Below are positions 1 to 9,311 of a DNA stretch of 64,000 bases, piece after piece. The position numbers and the translations under genes were made by a program. The number at the start of each line of letters is the position of its first letter. Position 1 is the first letter of the stretch. This stretch comes from Luteibacter rhizovicinus (lineage in GTDB: Bacteria > Pseudomonadota > Gammaproteobacteria > Xanthomonadales > Rhodanobacteraceae): contig NZ_SMCS01000001.1 of assembly GCF_004342265.1 (NCBI RefSeq), positions 868,001 through 932,000 on the forward strand. Reading direction: 5' to 3'. Under the pieces are notes generated by a model, which made no database searches, was not told the DNA's origin, and worked only from the letters and a program-made list of their open reading frames with translations.

Positions 1-86
1 TCGCTGCGTTGATCCTCGTCGATCCGGGTGTCCCTGCTACTGCGGGTACCGGTCGCGCCGTGCTGGGCAATAGGGGTGTTATCCAT
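1..86 (-). CDS. 5' end of an unidentified gene, cut by the left window edge
   Basis: A minus-strand reading frame opens with ATG at 86-84 and stays open for 28 codons to the window edge. It is preceded by GGAG with a 6-nt spacer (GGAGAACCTCATG). The protein starts MDNTPIAQHG and is polar, rich in Thr, Arg, Asp and Ser. It lies downstream of ku on the same strand. The clear ribosome-binding site is the main support; 28 residues are too few to assign a family. Confidence 0.55.
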   Translation of the reverse strand, partial: MDNTPIAQHGATGTRSSRDTRIDEDQRS

Positions 87-244
87 GAGGTTCTCCAACT
101 GCAGGCAAAAATTCGTTTAACTTATTGTTCTTCTGGCGTCGTCTTCGCCGCATAGACGTGCCGTTTCCAGTCGTCTCAACCCAGCGAAACCCGTGGCGGC
201 AAGCTGTCGCGATGGTGGCAGTGCAGCCCGTTCCATCGGCTGCT

Positions 245-1174
245 TCACCCTATTTTTCGAGTTCCTGTGCGCTTCACGGATTTCTTTGCGGGCGCCTTTT
301 TCTGTGCTGTACTGGTCTTCTTGGCGCCAGTACTGCGTACGTTCTTTAGTGTCGATTTTTTCGCTGGCGTTCGTTTCTTGCTGGTCAGGCTCTTCTTCAG
401 CAGTGCCATGAAATCCACCACGTTGGTCGCGGCATTCTCGGGCATCGCCGCCTCTTCATCGGTCGGCGGCGTGACGACGCCTTTGGATTTGAGCCGCTTC
501 TCGATGACCTTGCGTAAACGATCACGGAATACGTCTCGGTAATCGCCAGGCTTCCAGTCTCCGCTCATCGAAGCGATCAGTTGCTCGGCCATCTGCATTT
601 CTTTCGGTGAAATACGGTGCTTGGACGGCGCCCCCTCGGGGATCTTGTAGTCGCTCGTGTCGACCAGTTCCTGGGGGTAGCGCAGTAGCATGAGCATCAG
701 CGCGTCGCCCTTGGGCATGACCGCCGATAGATATTCGCGAGTGCGTATCACCACGCGCGCGATGCCGATCTTGCCGGTACGTTTGAGCGTCTCACGAAAA
801 AGCACATAGCCTTTCTCTGCCTTCTTGCCCGGCACGAGCACGTAGGGCTTCTCGAAATATTCGGGCCCAATCGCATGGGCATCGACGAATGCTTCGACCT
901 CGACCACTTCGCGTCCCTCCGAGGCGGCCGATTTGATGTCTTCCGGTTCCAGCACGACGTAACTACCCTTCTCGTATTCGAATGCCTTGACAATCTCCTT
1001 CCACGGCACCTCCTCACCGGTTTCGGCGTTGACCCGTTCATAGCGCACCGGCGTATTGCTACGGCTGTCTAGCATGCGGAAATGCAAGTCGACGCTGCGC
1101 TCGCCCGACATTAGCGAAACCGGTACGTTGAGTAGTCCGAATGAAAGTGTTCCATTCCAGATGGGACGTGCCAT
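245..1174 (-). CDS. ku: Non-homologous end joining protein Ku
   Basis: Bacterial Ku forms a homodimeric ring on double-strand DNA ends and recruits LigD. The 309-residue protein opens MARPIWNGTLSFGLLNVPVS, the standard start of the family, and the Ku core fills roughly residues 5-190. A helical segment follows near 195-235. The last ~60 residues are very rich in Lys, Thr, Ala and Ser (repeated KKS/AKK motifs). This extended basic tail is seen in some proteobacterial Ku proteins and is inferred to bind DNA. It runs divergently from ligD (2838) and directly behind the Lys-rich gene at 1205-1699, 30 bp upstream. No frameshift or missing region is visible. Confidence 0.95.
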   Translation of the reverse strand: MARPIWNGTLSFGLLNVPVSLMSGERSVDLHFRMLDSRSNTPVRYERVNAETGEEVPWKEIVKAFEYEKGSYVVLEPEDIKSAASEGREVVEVEAFVDAHAIGPEYFEKPYVLVPGKKAEKGYVLFRETLKRTGKIGIARVVIRTREYLSAVMPKGDALMLMLLRYPQELVDTSDYKIPEGAPSKHRISPKEMQMAEQLIASMSGDWKPGDYRDVFRDRLRKVIEKRLKSKGVVTPPTDEEAAMPENAATNVVDFMALLKKSLTSKKRTPAKKSTLKNVRSTGAKKTSTAQKKAPAKKSVKRTGTRKIG

Positions 1175-1204
1175 GGCCTGGAGCCTCCGGCAAAGGGAAT
1201 TGGA

Positions 1205-1699
1205 TCAGGACACTTTCCTGACATGCGTTTTTGCCGCTTTCTTGGCGGCTATTGAGCGGTTTTCGGCGCCCTGGGTATGCGCGGCTTTTTTTGCTGCCGC
1301 CGAACGCGAGCTTGCGCTGCGTCGGGAGGCACTCTGCTTGGCATGCGTCGACAATGCCGACTTCGAAGCCGCCATATAGTCTTCCTTCTTCAATGCCTTG
1401 GCGGGCGCCTTAGAACGCTTCGCCGAGGGTTTGCGCCGTTCATGCGAAGCGACCTCGTCCTGCGCAGCCTTCTTTTGGATTGATGTGCTGGCTGCCCTGC
1501 TCGGCTTGACCTTCACGCCGGCGCGCTTGGTCTGGGACCGGCCGAAGGCAATCGCCTGCTTGGTCGAACGCGCACTGCGTTTTCCCTTACTTACCTGCTC
1601 GATCTCCTCATGCGCGTATCCCCCGGCCTGAGGGCCGGAGGACTTTCCTTCTTTCGTATCCTTGGCAGCAACGCGGCGGCGTGCATGAGCGTCGGGCAT
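1205..1699 (-). CDS. Lys/Ala-rich basic protein, DUF6496-like N-terminal segment
   Basis: This is a 164-residue, strongly basic protein. I chose ATG 1699 because GGAG lies seven bases upstream (GGAGATCGCCATG); the frame itself opens further up at 1768 without a good site. The N-terminal half carries a segment (EEIEQVSKGKRSARSTKQAI, then AFGRSQTKRAGVK) like the short DUF6496-type motif of small proteobacterial DNA-associated proteins. The C-terminal half is low-complexity Ala/Lys/Ser with KKAA and KKA units resembling histone H1-like tails. It reads in the same direction as ku with 30 bp between them, so co-transcription is likely. A nucleoid or end-joining accessory role is inference only. 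Confidence 0.7.
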   Translation of the reverse strand: MPDAHARRRVAAKDTKEGKSSGPQAGGYAHEEIEQVSKGKRSARSTKQAIAFGRSQTKRAGVKVKPSRAASTSIQKKAAQDEVASHERRKPSAKRSKAPAKALKKEDYMAASKSALSTHAKQSASRRSASSRSAAAKKAAHTQGAENRSIAAKKAAKTHVRKVS

Positions 1700-1851
1700 G
1701 GCGATCTCCGGGAATGAAGAGGATGTCGTCTTTGGACTATTCCGATTCCCGTGTGGATGCATTGTCAAATACGCCGTAACTCGCGTTTCACTTGTGACGT
1801 ACGCCGCTTGCGCTAACGTTCCACGCGTTTCCGACGACAGAATACCGCGAT

Positions 1852-2835
1852 ATGACTTCCACCAAAGGCACCACCAAGACCACGGTCGAGCGCCAGCGAG
1901 CGATCCAGATGGCTACGGATCGCGATGAAAAGAGCAAAGCTGGCTCGAAAGTAGCGAAATCCAAAAAGCCGGCACCGGCGACGGATAAGCCCCTAAATCC
2001 ATTGCCTGCGCAGCATCAGAAAAAACCTGGCAACGAACAGGCGCTGGATCCACGGCCGCAATTCATGGCTCCAAGCTACGCCGGTAGCGGCAAACTGGCG
2101 GGCATGACCGCCTTGATCACCGGTGGCGATTCAGGCATCGGTCGGGCGGTGGCCGTATTGTTTGCTCGGGAAGGCGCGGACGTGGCCATTGTCTATTTAA
2201 GCGAAGATGCCGACGCGGAAGAAACGCGTGACTACGTCGAAGGCGAAGGTCAGCGCTGCCTGTTGATTCGAGGAGACGTCAGGGAACCGGCCTTCTGTCG
2301 CGATGCGGTGGCAAGAACCGTGAAAGCGTTCGGCAAGCTCTCTGTGCTGGTCAATAATGCCGCTTTTCAGGAGCACGCTGATTCGATCGAGGACATTACT
2401 GAAGAGCATTTCGACGAGACCCTGCGCACCAATCTTTATGGCTATTTCCATATGGTCAAGGCGGCCTCGCCGCATCTGGGAAGCGGTTGTTCAATCATCA
2501 ATACCGGTTCGGAGACGGGTCTGTTCGGCAACGACAGGCTGCTCGACTATTCGATGACCAAGGGCGGCATCCACGCATTCACCAAGGCGCTAGCCTCGAA
2601 TATGGTGTCGCGCGGCGTTCGCGTGAATGCCGTCGCACCGGGCCCGGTGTGGACGCCACTGAATCCGGCCGATAAGTCCGCCGAACAGGTGCGCGACTTC
2701 GGCAAGTCGAGCGCCATGGGCCGTCCCGCGCAGCCGGAAGAGCTGGCGCCGGCCTATGTTTTTCTGGCCGCGCCGTCCTGCGCCAGTTACATCAACGGTG
2801 CGGTGCTTCCGGTGATGGGCGGACCGACCAGCTGA
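1852..2835 (+). CDS. SDR-family oxidoreductase with extended basic N-terminus
   Basis: This is a 327-residue NAD(P)-dependent short-chain dehydrogenase of the general-stress/YghA-like type. The dinucleotide motif TGGDSGIG is at residues 90-97, NNA at 168-170, the catalytic Ser near 220, and YSMTK (Tyr233, Lys237) completes the active site. The roughly 80-residue N-terminal extension contains a Lys/Ala/Pro-rich stretch (30-60) and the conserved PRPQF linker typical of this subgroup. Its substrate cannot be read from sequence. It ends two bases before the ligD start, so the two are almost certainly co-transcribed. The start has no strong Shine-Dalgarno site; Met20 (1909) is an alternative. Confidence 0.9.
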   Translation: MTSTKGTTKTTVERQRAIQMATDRDEKSKAGSKVAKSKKPAPATDKPLNPLPAQHQKKPGNEQALDPRPQFMAPSYAGSGKLAGMTALITGGDSGIGRAVAVLFAREGADVAIVYLSEDADAEETRDYVEGEGQRCLLIRGDVREPAFCRDAVARTVKAFGKLSVLVNNAAFQEHADSIEDITEEHFDETLRTNLYGYFHMVKAASPHLGSGCSIINTGSETGLFGNDRLLDYSMTKGGIHAFTKALASNMVSRGVRVNAVAPGPVWTPLNPADKSAEQVRDFGKSSAMGRPAQPEELAPAYVFLAAPSCASYINGAVLPVMGGPTS

Positions 2836-2837
2836 CC

Positions 2838-5393
2838 ATGGGCAATCTGCGGGATTACCAGCGTAAGCGTGATTTTTCCAGGACACTCGAACCGGCCACC
2901 AATGAGATCGGCACGACGGACCGTCGGGCAATTTTCGTCGTACAGCTGCACCATGCCAGCCGGCGCCATTTCGACTTTCGCCTGCAGATCGGCGACGTGC
3001 TGAAAAGCTGGGCGGTGCCGAAAGGCCCGAGTTTTGATCCGCAGGTGAAGCGTCTGGCGGTCGAGGTCGAGGATCACCCCCTTGCGTATGCTGACTTCGA
3101 GGGCGACATCGAGCATGGCTACGGTAAGGGTCATGTCGATCAATTCGATCAGGGCGTGTGGACGACACCCGGCGACGCCGAGGCCCAGCTGCAGAAAGGT
3201 CACCTGCGCTTTGAACTGTTCGGCAAACGGCTTAAGGGCGGCTGGCATCTGGTGCGCAGTGGCCGCAAGGAGCGTCAGCCGGCATGGTTCCTGATCAAAG
3301 CCAAGGATGCGTTCGCCGGCGATGTCGAAGCCGACGACCTGCTCAATGCGAAAATGACACGCAGTACCCGCACGGCGGCGAAGACACCGGCGACGCGCGC
3401 GGCGGCGAAGAAATCGACCGCTCGGAAGAAATCGGTTCCCAGAACGAAAAAGCTACCCCGTGTGCGCTTGGCCAAGGCGGCTGCCGCCTTGACTGGAGCC
3501 CGGCCAGCCATGCCAAGCAACGATTTTTTTAAACCCGAACTGGCCCGTCTGCGCGCATCGCCACCGGAAGGAGCGCAATGGCTGCATGAAGTAAAATGGG
3601 ACGGCTATCGTATCCTCGCGGCGATCGCTGATGGCGAAGTAAAACTGTGGTCACGTAACGCGCTACCGTGGAACGATCGTCTGCCAGATATCGTGCAGTC
3701 CGTTGAATCGCTGGGGCTGCACGCCGCCCGTTTCGACGGCGAACTCATCGCGCTGGATGGCCGCGGGCATAGCGACTTCAACGGACTGCAGCAGACACTT
3801 TCGGGGGAAGCGCAGCTACCCCTAGTCTATATGCTATTTGACCTTCCGTCTCTCGAAGGCAGCGATTTGTCGCGGGTCGGCTTGCTGGAACGCAAACAAC
3901 TGCTGGAAAAACTATTGGCGCACGGGCCGAAACACCTCGCCTTCAGCACGCATGTGATCGGCGATGGCCAGGAAGTGTTCCGAATGGCATCCGATAAAGA
4001 ACTGGAAGGCATCCTCTCCAAACGCATCGACTCGCCCTACCGACCCGGACGCGGCGACGATTGGCTCAAGATCAAACGACGCGATAGCGATGAATTTGCC
4101 GTGGTGGGCTATACGCCGCCCAAGGGCAGTCGCAGCGGCTTCGGCTCACTGTTGCTGGCTAAGCCCGATCCTCAGCGGAGGTCGGGATGGATCTATGTCG
4201 GACGGGTAGGCACTGGCTTTTCGAACGCGCAGTTGCAAAAGCTGAGCAGGAGCATCGCCGATAAGGGCCGCGCCAAACCCACGGTAGAACTCGCCGCTAT
4301 CGATCCCCTGCTGCGCGATGCGCAATGGGTCAAGCCGGTGGCAGTCGCCGAGGTCTACTACCGCGGTATCGGCAACAAGAACTTGCTGCGCCAACCGAGT
4401 CTCAAGATCATGCGTACGGACAAGACGCCGGCAGATCTCGTCGACTCCGATCGTGCCAGCAGCAAGCCGGCGAAAAGAAAGGCAGGTGCGGAACGCCGCA
4501 AATCGGTGGAATCAAAACCGATCGACATCAAGATCACGCATCCCGATCGCGTGGTATATCCCGACGATAGCTATACCAAGCAGGACGTGGTCGATTATTA
4601 CACCAGTATCATGAAGTGGTTCCTGCCCGGGGTGGTGGATCGCCCCACGTCAGTCATCCGCTGCCCCGAAGGAACGGCCAAAGCGTGTTTCTTTCAGAAA
4701 CACCTGATCCCTGGCCTGAAACAGGTGGGCAGCGTGACAATGAAGGAAGAGTCCGGTGCGCGGGCTACTTACATCTATTCCAGGGATGCCGGTTCGGTAA
4801 TCGAACTGGTGCAGTTCGGTGTGCTGGAATTCCACCCGTGGGGCTCGACCATCGAGCAGCCCGATTTGGCCAATCAGCTGGTATTCGACTTGGACCCCGG
4901 CGATGACGTGGCGTGGCCGAGAGTCGTGGCCGCGGCGCGATTGATGCACAAACTACTCGCTCAGCTGGGTCTGGCATCCTTTCTGCGCACCACCGGCGGC
5001 AAAGGTCTCCATGTCGTCGTCCCATTGAATCCGGGCTGTGCATGGGCACAGGTGAAGGACTTTGCGCACGCGTTTGCCGCCACCGTGGTACAGGCGCATC
5101 CGCTGGAGTTTATCGCGACCGCGACCAAAGCGCAGCGCAGCGGCAAAATCTACATCGACTACCTGCGCAATAGCCGAGGTGCCACGAGTGTGGCGTCGTA
5201 TTCCCTGCGCGCGCGCAGCGGTGCGCCGGTTGCCGTGCCGCTGCGCTGGAGCGAATTGGGCAAGCTCAAGAGCGGGCACGATTTCGATATCCGTTCCACC
5301 CCCCGACGGCTGGCGCGGTTGCGCTCGGATCCATGGGCCGGCATCGACGATGTGCGGCAGGATCTGGGCGCCATCATCGGAAAGCTACGCTAA
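2838..5393 (+). CDS. ligD: Multifunctional DNA ligase D (phosphoesterase-ligase-polymerase)
   Basis: LigD repairs double-strand breaks with Ku by trimming, filling and sealing ends. The 851-residue protein shows the Pseudomonas-type order. A 3'-phosphoesterase domain at ~30-155 has the His/Asp cluster HHASRRHFDFRL at 38-49. A basic Lys/Arg/Ala linker spans ~160-215. The ATP-dependent ligase domain (~226-535) has the nucleotidyl lysine K253 in EVKWDGYR. The archaeo-eukaryotic primase-type polymerase domain (~550-850) has the metal-binding DLD at 684-686. All three catalytic centres look intact. It starts two bases after the SDR gene and is divergent from ku, so the window carries a complete two-component end-joining system. 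Confidence 0.97.
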   Translation: MGNLRDYQRKRDFSRTLEPATNEIGTTDRRAIFVVQLHHASRRHFDFRLQIGDVLKSWAVPKGPSFDPQVKRLAVEVEDHPLAYADFEGDIEHGYGKGHVDQFDQGVWTTPGDAEAQLQKGHLRFELFGKRLKGGWHLVRSGRKERQPAWFLIKAKDAFAGDVEADDLLNAKMTRSTRTAAKTPATRAAAKKSTARKKSVPRTKKLPRVRLAKAAAALTGARPAMPSNDFFKPELARLRASPPEGAQWLHEVKWDGYRILAAIADGEVKLWSRNALPWNDRLPDIVQSVESLGLHAARFDGELIALDGRGHSDFNGLQQTLSGEAQLPLVYMLFDLPSLEGSDLSRVGLLERKQLLEKLLAHGPKHLAFSTHVIGDGQEVFRMASDKELEGILSKRIDSPYRPGRGDDWLKIKRRDSDEFAVVGYTPPKGSRSGFGSLLLAKPDPQRRSGWIYVGRVGTGFSNAQLQKLSRSIADKGRAKPTVELAAIDPLLRDAQWVKPVAVAEVYYRGIGNKNLLRQPSLKIMRTDKTPADLVDSDRASSKPAKRKAGAERRKSVESKPIDIKITHPDRVVYPDDSYTKQDVVDYYTSIMKWFLPGVVDRPTSVIRCPEGTAKACFFQKHLIPGLKQVGSVTMKEESGARATYIYSRDAGSVIELVQFGVLEFHPWGSTIEQPDLANQLVFDLDPGDDVAWPRVVAAARLMHKLLAQLGLASFLRTTGGKGLHVVVPLNPGCAWAQVKDFAHAFAATVVQAHPLEFIATATKAQRSGKIYIDYLRNSRGATSVASYSLRARSGAPVAVPLRWSELGKLKSGHDFDIRSTPRRLARLRSDPWAGIDDVRQDLGAIIGKLR

Positions 5394-5630
5394 ACCGGAT
5401 TTTAGCCATTTGACGGGGAACCGTACTGACGCGGTGAAGCGCGGGCCCGATTTAGGTCAGATCAGTTCGGATCGGCCGGAGCTCCGGAAGCTGCGGCCTG
5501 TTGACGGTGCGTGCACCGTGAGACTGCGATGCTATATACGTCGCGTACCGGCGGCCGCCCGGCGCGAAGCCTGTCCCCCCCCCCCGCGAACTGGGCCGGC
5601 GACTTTTCGCAAACGACTAAGGACACAACC

Positions 5631-5789
5631 ATGTCGCTTTCGTTCTTGCTGATCATCGTGCTCGTCCTCCTACTGATCGGTGCCTCCCCCTCTTGGGGAT
5701 ACAGCCGCTCGTGGGGTTATCGTCCGGTCGGCGGCCTCGGCATCGTCCTTATCGTCGTCATCGTGCTGCTGTTGATGGGCGTGATCTGA
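5631..5789 (+). CDS. DUF3309-type small membrane protein
   Basis: A 52-residue protein starts at ATG 5631 behind AAGGACACAACC, a good ribosome-binding site. It has a first hydrophobic helix (residues 4-17), a short Tyr/Trp/Gly/Ser loop containing SWGYSRSWGYRP, and a second helix (36-51). This two-helix hairpin with a WGY(R/S) loop is the pattern of the DUF3309 family found widely in proteobacteria. Its function is unknown. It stands alone, about 240 bp after ligD. The frame is open upstream to 5511, but that part is not supported as coding. Confidence 0.8.
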   Translation: MSLSFLLIIVLVLLLIGASPSWGYSRSWGYRPVGGLGIVLIVVIVLLLMGVI

Positions 5790-6308
5790 GAGCGCCGACC
5801 CATCGAGTTACAGTGAGAGTCAATTCTTGCGTCCGCCGTCGTCTACGGTTGCCTGCGAATCCTTTGGCTGGAGCGTTTGGACGTGGATGTGGGCGTGCGC
5901 ATGGTGCGTCAGCCCGTGCATGATGTGGTCGGTCGCCTGGTCGACGAGCTTGTGCCCGGCGACGGGGTTGGGATCGAAACGTCACAGTCACGGACCGACC
6001 TGTGTAACGGCTTTTTTCTGCTCGATTTCCGTCCTGCCCACTGGCACCGTCTAAGGTCCAAGTAAGGCAGATGACGTTCTTCGCCTACCTGCCGACCCGG
6101 TCGCCGGCCTTGTTCCCTTCGCCGGCATACCTGTTCGTGCGCGGTGGGTTGTGACACCGAGGGACATGAGGGTCATGTCCCGGCGCGGGCGGTTTTCACA
6201 TGGGTGATGACGACGCCCTTCCGCAAACGGCGGGATGGAGCGATTGGCCGGGTGAATCGTTGACGGACTAGAAGGAAGGGCTATGCTGGTTCAAGGGTCG
6301 GATCGGTA
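5790..6308. other. Stretch without an intact gene
   Basis: No intact gene is supported here. On the minus strand, about 5827-5982 reads as a 51-codon tail rich in His, Asp and Thr that ends in a normal stop, but a TGA precedes it in frame and no start codon exists. It may be the 3' end of a lost gene or simply an open antisense frame in GC-rich DNA. Confidence 0.4.
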
Positions 6309-6437
6309 ATGGATATGCTTGGGAACAACCTCAGGGTCCTAATCGTTGAAAGCGAACCCCTTCTCGCCGAGGCACTGGCCATGGGGGTACCCTCGTCGGA
6401 ACCGCCGACAAGGGGCAACCTGCCCCGCGCTCTATGA
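6309..6437 (+). pseudogene. Response-regulator receiver stub
   Basis: ATG 6309 opens a 42-codon frame whose first 24 residues include RVLIVESEPLLAEAL. This matches the first strand and acidic pocket of a CheY-like receiver domain, although the usual second acidic residue pair (ED/DD) is changed to ES. After that the similarity stops abruptly and the frame ends at 6437. The remaining 80 or so residues of a receiver, with the phospho-acceptor Asp, are missing. It overlaps the end of the broken ClC gene on the other strand, which suggests a deletion joined the two fragments. Confidence 0.5.
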
Positions 6438-7336
6438 TGAGACGCGAGAGGGGCGACGTCGAAAACGAATATGGCGACTGGCCGACCGCATTTCATCGAG
6501 CCGCCGTCCGTGCGCGGCAAGAATATCGGCGCGGATCAGGATGCCTACCAGCTGACGCGGCTCGGTGCGCGAAAGTACGAGCAAGCGACCAACGTTCTCC
6601 GCGACCATGTGATCGGCAACCTCCCGTAGCGAATGGTCTTCGCGTACCACCAGTGGTGCCCGATCAATGAGGTCCGCCAGGGTTCCGTCGGGCAAAGCCT
6701 GAGGACCCAGAAGCATGCGTCGCGTCACCACGCCATGGATACCTCCGGCCGGATCGATCACGGGATAGCCCTGATGGTGACTGCGCGGGTCGTTCGAACT
6801 CAGCCACGCGCGGACCTCGTCCAGTCGTTGGTCGGTGCGCAAGCTCACCACCTCTCGGACGCAAACCTCGCCGACGGTGACTTGCTCAAGGTAGTCGGCG
6901 GCATATCCGTACGCCACGCCGCGCGATTTTTTTCGGTCATGATCGTGTGCCGCATGAACAATGCCGACAGCAAATAGGCGGCCGTACAACCGCCGAGCAA
7001 CGGCAGCAGGCCTGCCGGTTGCGCGATCGTTTCGAATGCAAATACGACCGCGGTCAGTAATGCACGGGACGCACCGGCGAACATGGCGGCCATGCCGACA
7101 AGGCCGGCAATGCGCGGATCGATACCCAAGCCCGGGGCGAACGCCACGGCGGTCATTCCCATGAGCGCGCCCCGCGGCCACCGGTGAGCCGAAAATGGCG
7201 GCCATACCCGCCGCCGCGCCGGCAGCCAGGAGAACCTTACGCTCGGCGCCCGTGACATGCAGCAGTTGGCCCAGGAGCGAGCCTATGAAAGGGAGTGACC
7301 GTGTTAGGAGAAGCAGAGAAGATCCATCCCGCGCGG
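6432..7336 (-). pseudogene. Frameshifted, 5'-truncated ClC chloride channel with CBS domains
   Basis: Pieces of one ClC-family channel or antiporter appear in successive minus-strand frames. These are a segment with LLHVTGAERKVLLAAG then MAAIFGSPVAAG, a segment with ALMGMTAVAFAPGLGIDPR through a membrane helix to FMRHTIMTEK, and a C-terminal pair of CBS domains (from YLEQVTVGEV to the stop at 6432). The first shift matches one extra C in the run 7170-7173. The second coincides with a run of seven T at 6927-6933, and another indel follows. The N-terminal half of a normal ClC protein is absent. The gene is clearly dead, yet all the family signatures are still readable, so decay is recent on an evolutionary scale, or else the assembly has indel errors. 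Confidence 0.75.
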
Positions 7337-7471
7337 TAATACACGCCAGGATCCTTGCGCTCCATCAGGGACTGAATGGGATGGATGGCGAGGTCAACCA
7401 ACGCACGACAGATCGGATCGACCTGAATGTGTCGAAGTACACCCATGCGTTAGCGTCACCGATCATTCGGA

Positions 7472-7914
7472 GTGAATCGACAGCGGACTGGGTGCTGGTG
7501 GCACCAAGTACTTTGCGCATGAACACCACACCAAGGCGCCGGAAGGTGCGACGACCGGGGGCGTCGCCGGCCTTGGTGTGGGCGCGACAGTAGGCTGGCT
7601 AGCGGGCATCGGTGCTCTCCCCTCTCAGGCCTCGCGGTCCCTTTATCGCTGCCGGCCCGATCATGGCGGCCCTGGGTGGAGCCGCTGTAGGCACGGCAGG
7701 CGGTATTGCCGGCGCTCTGGTTGGGATAGGTATCCCTGAATTTGAGGCCAAACGTTATGACGCCAAGGTCCGCGAAGGCGATGTACTGATTTCGGTGCAC
7801 AATGAAGATGGCAAGCAGCGTGAGCTCGCCAAGGAAATTTTCGAACGGCACAACGCCGACGGCATCGCCACCGGATCGGAAGCGCGCGCCGTAGGTCCGA
7901 TCCCCGCCGGAGTT
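7472..7914 (+). pseudogene. Frameshifted glycine-rich stress-type protein (general stress protein 17M-like)
   Basis: Two frames together give the recognisable body of a small proteobacterial stress-associated protein. Frame one carries KYFAHEHHTKAPEGATTGG and a glycine-zipper hydrophobic stretch ending in GWLAGIGAL. After an indel near 7615-7625, frame two resumes with GPFIAAGPIMAALGG and a C-terminal alpha/beta part (EFEAKRYDAKVREGDVLIS, then VH). The N-terminal ~35 residues are not found in frame, because a TGA interrupts them. The second frame has also lost its natural stop and runs on through a hairpin at 7919-7943 to 8004. Confidence 0.65.
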
Positions 7915-7918
7915 CGTG

Positions 7919-7943
7919 AAAAGGCCGCGCATCGCGGCCTTTT
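7919..7943 (+). terminator. Hairpin terminator-like site after the broken stress gene
   Basis: A perfect 11-bp inverted repeat (AAAAGGCCGCG / CGCGGCCTTTT) encloses a 3-nt loop and ends in four T. It lies at the expected 3' end of the broken glycine-rich protein gene and is the likely original terminator. The open frame through it is a sign of stop loss rather than of a longer protein. Confidence 0.6.
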
Positions 7944-8294
7944 CAGTAGGCGACAGGGCGGTCCACTATTCGCGGCCTTCCTCGAACATTCTAGACCCCA
8001 ATAACCTCGCCAGTAGGCGCGTGTTTCCTGGGCGCGGACAACCTTATATAGACTTGTGCGCGCATGAACGGTGCGGGTTTTCCGCCGTAACTAATAGAAG
8101 CAGCTAAGACATACAGAATCTTGCTTAGCATATTTCGCAGCGAGTCTTCATAGACTGCCCCGGGTGCTTAGCGTGCAATTTGACTTGTCGGGTCCCCCAT
8201 AAATTACATCTGGACAGATTATCGACGCGGCCCTTTCCCTTTCTTCACCCCATACGTGAAAAAGTCAGATCCCCGCTGCCGCCAGGAACGTCCG
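7944..8294. other. Intergenic stretch, no gene seen
   Basis: About 350 bp upstream of the hemerythrin gene. It is less GC-rich than its surroundings and has stops in all frames. I see no convincing gene, RNA structure or repeat. It presumably carries the hemerythrin promoter, but no clear -35/-10 pair stands out. Confidence 0.4.
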
Positions 8295-8753
8295 ATGGAT
8301 GCCATTCAACTTTTGAAAGCAGATCATAAAGTGGTCAAGAGTTTGTTGAGCGACCTAGAGGACTCGTCCCATCGTGCAGTGAAGAAACGCATGCAACTAC
8401 TTAACGATATTCAGAAGCAACTGAAAGCGCACACCACCATCGAAGAAGAGATCTTCTATCCAGCATTCAAAGCGGCCGGCACAAAGGATGAGATGAAAAT
8501 GTACTTCGAAGCGCTCGAAGAACACCGCGCTGCCGAGGCTTTGGTATTACCCGACCTGTTGGCCACCGACCCGGCGAGTGACCAATTCGCCGGTCGCGCA
8601 AAGGTGCTCAAAGAACTCATCGACCACCACATCGAAGAAGAAGAACAAGAAATGTTCAAAGATGCGAGGAAACTTCTTTCCGCCGCCGAACTCAAAACAT
8701 TAGGTGCCCAGATGGAATCTCGAAAAACGGAATTGCTCAACGGCATCCGCTGA
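8295..8753 (+). CDS. Hemerythrin HHE domain protein
   Basis: This is a 152-residue, all-helical protein with the iron ligands of bacterial hemerythrin-like (HHE) domains. The ligands are His11 in DHKVV, His46 and Glu50 in AHTTIEEEIFYP, His77, and the His111/His112 pair followed by an acidic run (HHIEEEEQEMF). The family binds a non-haem di-iron centre and is used in oxygen, nitric oxide or oxidative stress responses; which applies here cannot be read. Start 8295 is chosen because AGGAA lies seven bases upstream; the frame is open back to 8256. It is the only clearly intact gene in the decayed 5.8-10.2 kb stretch. Confidence 0.9.
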   Translation: MDAIQLLKADHKVVKSLLSDLEDSSHRAVKKRMQLLNDIQKQLKAHTTIEEEIFYPAFKAAGTKDEMKMYFEALEEHRAAEALVLPDLLATDPASDQFAGRAKVLKELIDHHIEEEEQEMFKDARKLLSAAELKTLGAQMESRKTELLNGIR

Positions 8754-8974
8754 TGCCTCGAATGCCCTAGTAGCTAGCCACAGTGTTCTTTGCGTGCTGT
8801 AGGCTGCCTTCAGGACAGAGCCAAAACGATTGCGATGGCGATCGGTTGGAATACCGATCGTCCGTTCTGGGGTGCCAAGGATTCGCGAGCGAGGCAGCGG
8901 CGGTGGCCTTGGAGATGCGCTCGAGGTTCGACGGGAGCCGAATGCCCCGGCCTCTCAGCACTCCAGACGATGAC

Positions 8975-9253
8975 TTATCTCCGAAGAAAATCCTCCATGG
9001 GATCGCGCCAGTTCCGCATGGCACGACCTCTATCACAATGGAAGTGGTCGGACTCGTCGGCAGCGACGTAGGCAAAGCCCTGCGCCGCAGCGCTGGGACG
9101 ATAGGCATTGAACCACCGGTCGAACGTCGCATCGAGGCTCTCCCAGTTCTCAATCGTGTCCCCGCGATGCCAGGACGTATGCAGAAAATCGAGCGTCTGC
9201 AGACCGTAATGGAAAGAACTCAGTAGGTCTGTCCGCAGTGTAGCCCGCGCCAT
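8975..9253 (-). CDS. Hypothetical protein, 92 residues
   Basis: ATG 9253 follows AAGAGG with a short spacer, and the frame runs 92 codons to 8975. The sequence has the mixed composition of a folded protein, with Trp, His, Tyr and Asp spread along its length (for example SFHYGLQTLDFLHTSWHRGD and ESLDATFDRWFNAYRP). I do not recognise the family. The frame is open further upstream (to 9388), where it runs into the remains of a glyoxalase-fold gene, so this may be the 3' part of a larger gene that lost its start rather than a complete small gene. Confidence 0.45.
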   Translation of the reverse strand: MARATLRTDLLSSFHYGLQTLDFLHTSWHRGDTIENWESLDATFDRWFNAYRPSAAAQGFAYVAADESDHFHCDRGRAMRNWRDPMEDFLRR

Positions 9254-9311
9254 GGGCACCTCTTGGGCGCGCATCAGCCTGAGGTGATCTTTCAACGTCC
9301 GTAAATATTCG

